A stretch of 64,000 nt of DNA, taken from a bacterium. GTDB lineage: Bacteria; AUK180. The DNA lies in contig JAGLGN010000030.1 in assembly GCA_023144005.1 (NCBI GenBank), forward strand, positions 1-64,000, read 5' to 3'. Position 1 is the stretch's first letter; each line of letters opens with the position of its first letter. Below, piece by piece: positions 62,506 to 64,000 of this stretch. Under the pieces are notes generated by a model. It saw nothing but the letters and a program-made list of their open reading frames with translations, did no database searches and was not told the origin of the DNA. Both the position numbers and the translations under genes were made by a program.

Positions 62506-64000
62506 ATGAAAAAATTCATTTTATCTTTATTACTTCTTGTATGCATATTTGCGTTTGCCGGCGAGTTGAAGATAGCTTTCATCAATGTTAACCAGGGCGA
62601 CGCAATGCTTATTTCAACTCCTGAAGGCAAGCATTATATTGTCGATGGGGGACAGCCCGCATATTATGACCCCGTAAAGGATATTTATTACTCGAGATTT
62701 GACGCGGGAAGAGATGTGATCCTGCCGTACCTCAAATCGCAGGGCATCGAGAAATTGGATGGTATCCTCGCGACGCATCCTGATGCCGACCATATAGGCG
62801 GACTGGTACATTTGCTTAAGAATATGCCCGTTGATACCGTTTATTACACCGGCAGGCTCCACACCTCCAATATTTTTCAGGTATTTTTAACCCTCTCGAA
62901 GGAAAAGGGCGCCAAATATATCGAAGTGAGGGACGGTGATATATTGAAATGGTCTCCTGCAATGCTGGTAAATGTTCTTGCCCCGACCGATAAAGAGATG
63001 GATTATGCCAAGAATAATAACAATACCTCTATTGTGCTCTTTATCAAATATGGGGAAACTTCGTTCATTCTCTCGGGAGATGCGGAGAAAGAGCAGGAGG
63101 ACAGAATGTCTTCGGACTACGGGCAGAATCTGAAGGCGGATCTTCTTAAATTCGGACATCATGGTTCAAAATCTTCTTCGATGACGCGCTATCTGAATCT
63201 GATCGCCCCCAAATACGGCATAATATCCTGCGGGAAGAACAATAAATTCGGTTTTCCCCATAAGGATGCCCTTGATAGATATTATCATGCAAATTCTGAT
63301 ATGCTCATAGGGCGTACGGATTATAACGGACATATCGTTGCCGTCAGTGACGGCAGTAAGATCAGTTTTGAAGTCCAGAAGGGAGAGATGTACACCATGG
63401 AAGAGGTTTTTGCACAGGAAAACCTTACTATTCCCGGAAAAGCAGCGAAAACCACTACGGTGCAGAAATCCGGAAATAATGACAGCCCTCTCGTGTCATC
63501 CGGTGACCTGGTGAATATCAATACTGCTTCACAGAGTCAGCTTGAGACATTGCACAGGGTTGGTCCCGCGACCGCCCGCAATATTATAAATTACCGCGAT
63601 GAGAACGGGCCTTTCAAAAGGATAGAGGATATTCAAAATGTTCCGAGGATCGGACCAAAGACATTTGAGAATCTGAAAGCCCATATTACCGTCGGTGACA
63701 GCGCCGCGGCACCCTCCAGCGGAACACAGAAAAAAACCACAACCACTGTTTCTTCAGGGGCTCTGGTGAATATCAATACTGCTTCACAGAGTCAGCTTGA
63801 GACATTGCACAGGGTTGGTCCCGCGACCGCCCGCAATATTATAAATTACCGCAATGAGAACGGGCCTTTCAAAAAGATAGAGGATATTCAAAATGTTCCG
63901 AGGATCGGGCCGAAAACATTTGAGAATCTGAAAGCCAATATCACAGTAGGCGACGGCGCCTCTACCTCTTCTCCTGAAGCGAAGAAGAAAGTTGAAGCAA
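62506..64000 (+). CDS. Secreted ComEC-like metallo-hydrolase fused to tandem HhH domains (partial)
   Basis: At least 498 residues, running off the window. The signal peptide (about 1-19, ending AFAG) is followed by a metallo-beta-lactamase-fold domain (about 20-290) like the C-terminal domain of ComEC: GDAMLISTPEGKHYIVDGG, THPDADHIGG with the metal His/Asp residues, SGDAEKEQE, LKFGHHGSKSSS and FPHKDA. After a linker come two ComEA-type HhH units (from about 335 and 420) that are nearly identical in DNA. The ComEC membrane channel is absent. It probably acts on DNA or nucleotides in the periplasm while holding DNA through the HhH units. Confidence 0.85.
   Translation, partial: MKKFILSLLLLVCIFAFAGELKIAFINVNQGDAMLISTPEGKHYIVDGGQPAYYDPVKDIYYSRFDAGRDVILPYLKSQGIEKLDGILATHPDADHIGGLVHLLKNMPVDTVYYTGRLHTSNIFQVFLTLSKEKGAKYIEVRDGDILKWSPAMLVNVLAPTDKEMDYAKNNNNTSIVLFIKYGETSFILSGDAEKEQEDRMSSDYGQNLKADLLKFGHHGSKSSSMTRYLNLIAPKYGIISCGKNNKFGFPHKDALDRYYHANSDMLIGRTDYNGHIVAVSDGSKISFEVQKGEMYTMEEVFAQENLTIPGKAAKTTTVQKSGNNDSPLVSSGDLVNINTASQSQLETLHRVGPATARNIINYRDENGPFKRIEDIQNVPRIGPKTFENLKAHITVGDSAAAPSSGTQKKTTTTVSSGALVNINTASQSQLETLHRVGPATARNIINYRNENGPFKKIEDIQNVPRIGPKTFENLKANITVGDGASTSSPEAKKKVEA
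63508..63945 (+). repeat. Tandem 255-bp HhH-coding repeat
   Basis: The unit beginning 63508 recurs at 63763 (offset 255 bp, 85 codons). The first 90 bases (63508-63597 and 63763-63852) are identical, and the HhH-coding part continues with only scattered changes. The linker between units is less conserved. The HhH core also resembles the DNA at 60145-60240 in the first gene of the operon. Confidence 0.9.

Noticed and set aside
63508..63945. Direct repeats considered as a CRISPR-like array
   Set aside because: The repeats are in-frame protein-coding HhH units with an 85-codon period, not short repeats with variable spacers.
1..64000. tRNA, rRNA, phage or toxin-antitoxin genes
   Set aside because: None could be recognised by reading; a covariance-model tRNA scan would settle the RNA part.

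Overview
The window is a gene-dense bacterial chromosome segment with GC content that looks to be in the low 40s (judged by eye). It carries a polysaccharide operon with a Wzc-type tyrosine kinase, lipoproteins, a GWxTD-family protein and a DUF4390/NtrY-type pair. Together these suggest a Gram-negative organism, probably from an uncultivated lineage near the Fibrobacteres-Chlorobi-Bacteroidetes group. No rRNA, tRNA, phage, transposase or CRISPR was seen, so the taxonomic placement is inference.

Layout: 1-3642 holds a family 3 solute-binding protein, an atypical short-chain dehydrogenase-like protein and a PAS-PAS-HD-GYP regulator, each behind its own promoter. 4069-5639 carries a family 2 glycosyltransferase and a methyltransferase. 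These converge on a nine-gene reverse-strand exopolysaccharide operon (16220 down to 5606): BY-kinase/chain-length protein, flippase, toroid-like protein, three GT4-type and one GT2-type glycosyltransferases, polymerase/ligase, and one unknown. 16339-22100 reads forward: a lone COG1079 permease, rsmI, a GWxTD lipoprotein and its neighbour, a GAF-GGDEF cyclase and a patatin. 22101-27061 is a repeat-rich stretch with a nucleotidase-like protein, an SGNH-like protein, a CsgG-like lipoprotein and a small Cys-rich lipoprotein.

27062-43673 is a long, tightly overlapping housekeeping run: nusA, infB, ylxP-like, rbfA, DHH phosphoesterase, truB, rpsO, pnp, dut, tsaB, two envelope proteins, an NtrY-like kinase, comF, a glycosyltransferase, a DjlA-like chaperone and a DMT transporter. 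43692-58870 holds a free ThrRS-type editing domain, an aminotransferase, tldD/tldE, an MscS channel, two MFS transporters, a TPR protein, a canonical 5'-nucleotidase, an FHA-GAF-adenylate cyclase, and nucleotide-sugar genes including a wecB-type epimerase.

The most unusual unit is the last operon (59214 to beyond 64000): a membrane-anchored tandem ComEA-type HhH protein, an intact UvrD/PcrA-like protein whose helicase motifs I, II, III and V are all degenerate, a small membrane protein, and a secreted ComEC-like metallo-hydrolase fused to HhH repeats. Non-coding observations of note are a dispersed ~180-nt repeat (three full copies, one truncated) with two hairpins that show compensatory changes, a second diverged repeat family that may encode a small peptide, and a recurrent promoter layout in which the start codon sits 5-8 nt after the -10 box with no ribosome binding site, which predicts leaderless mRNAs.
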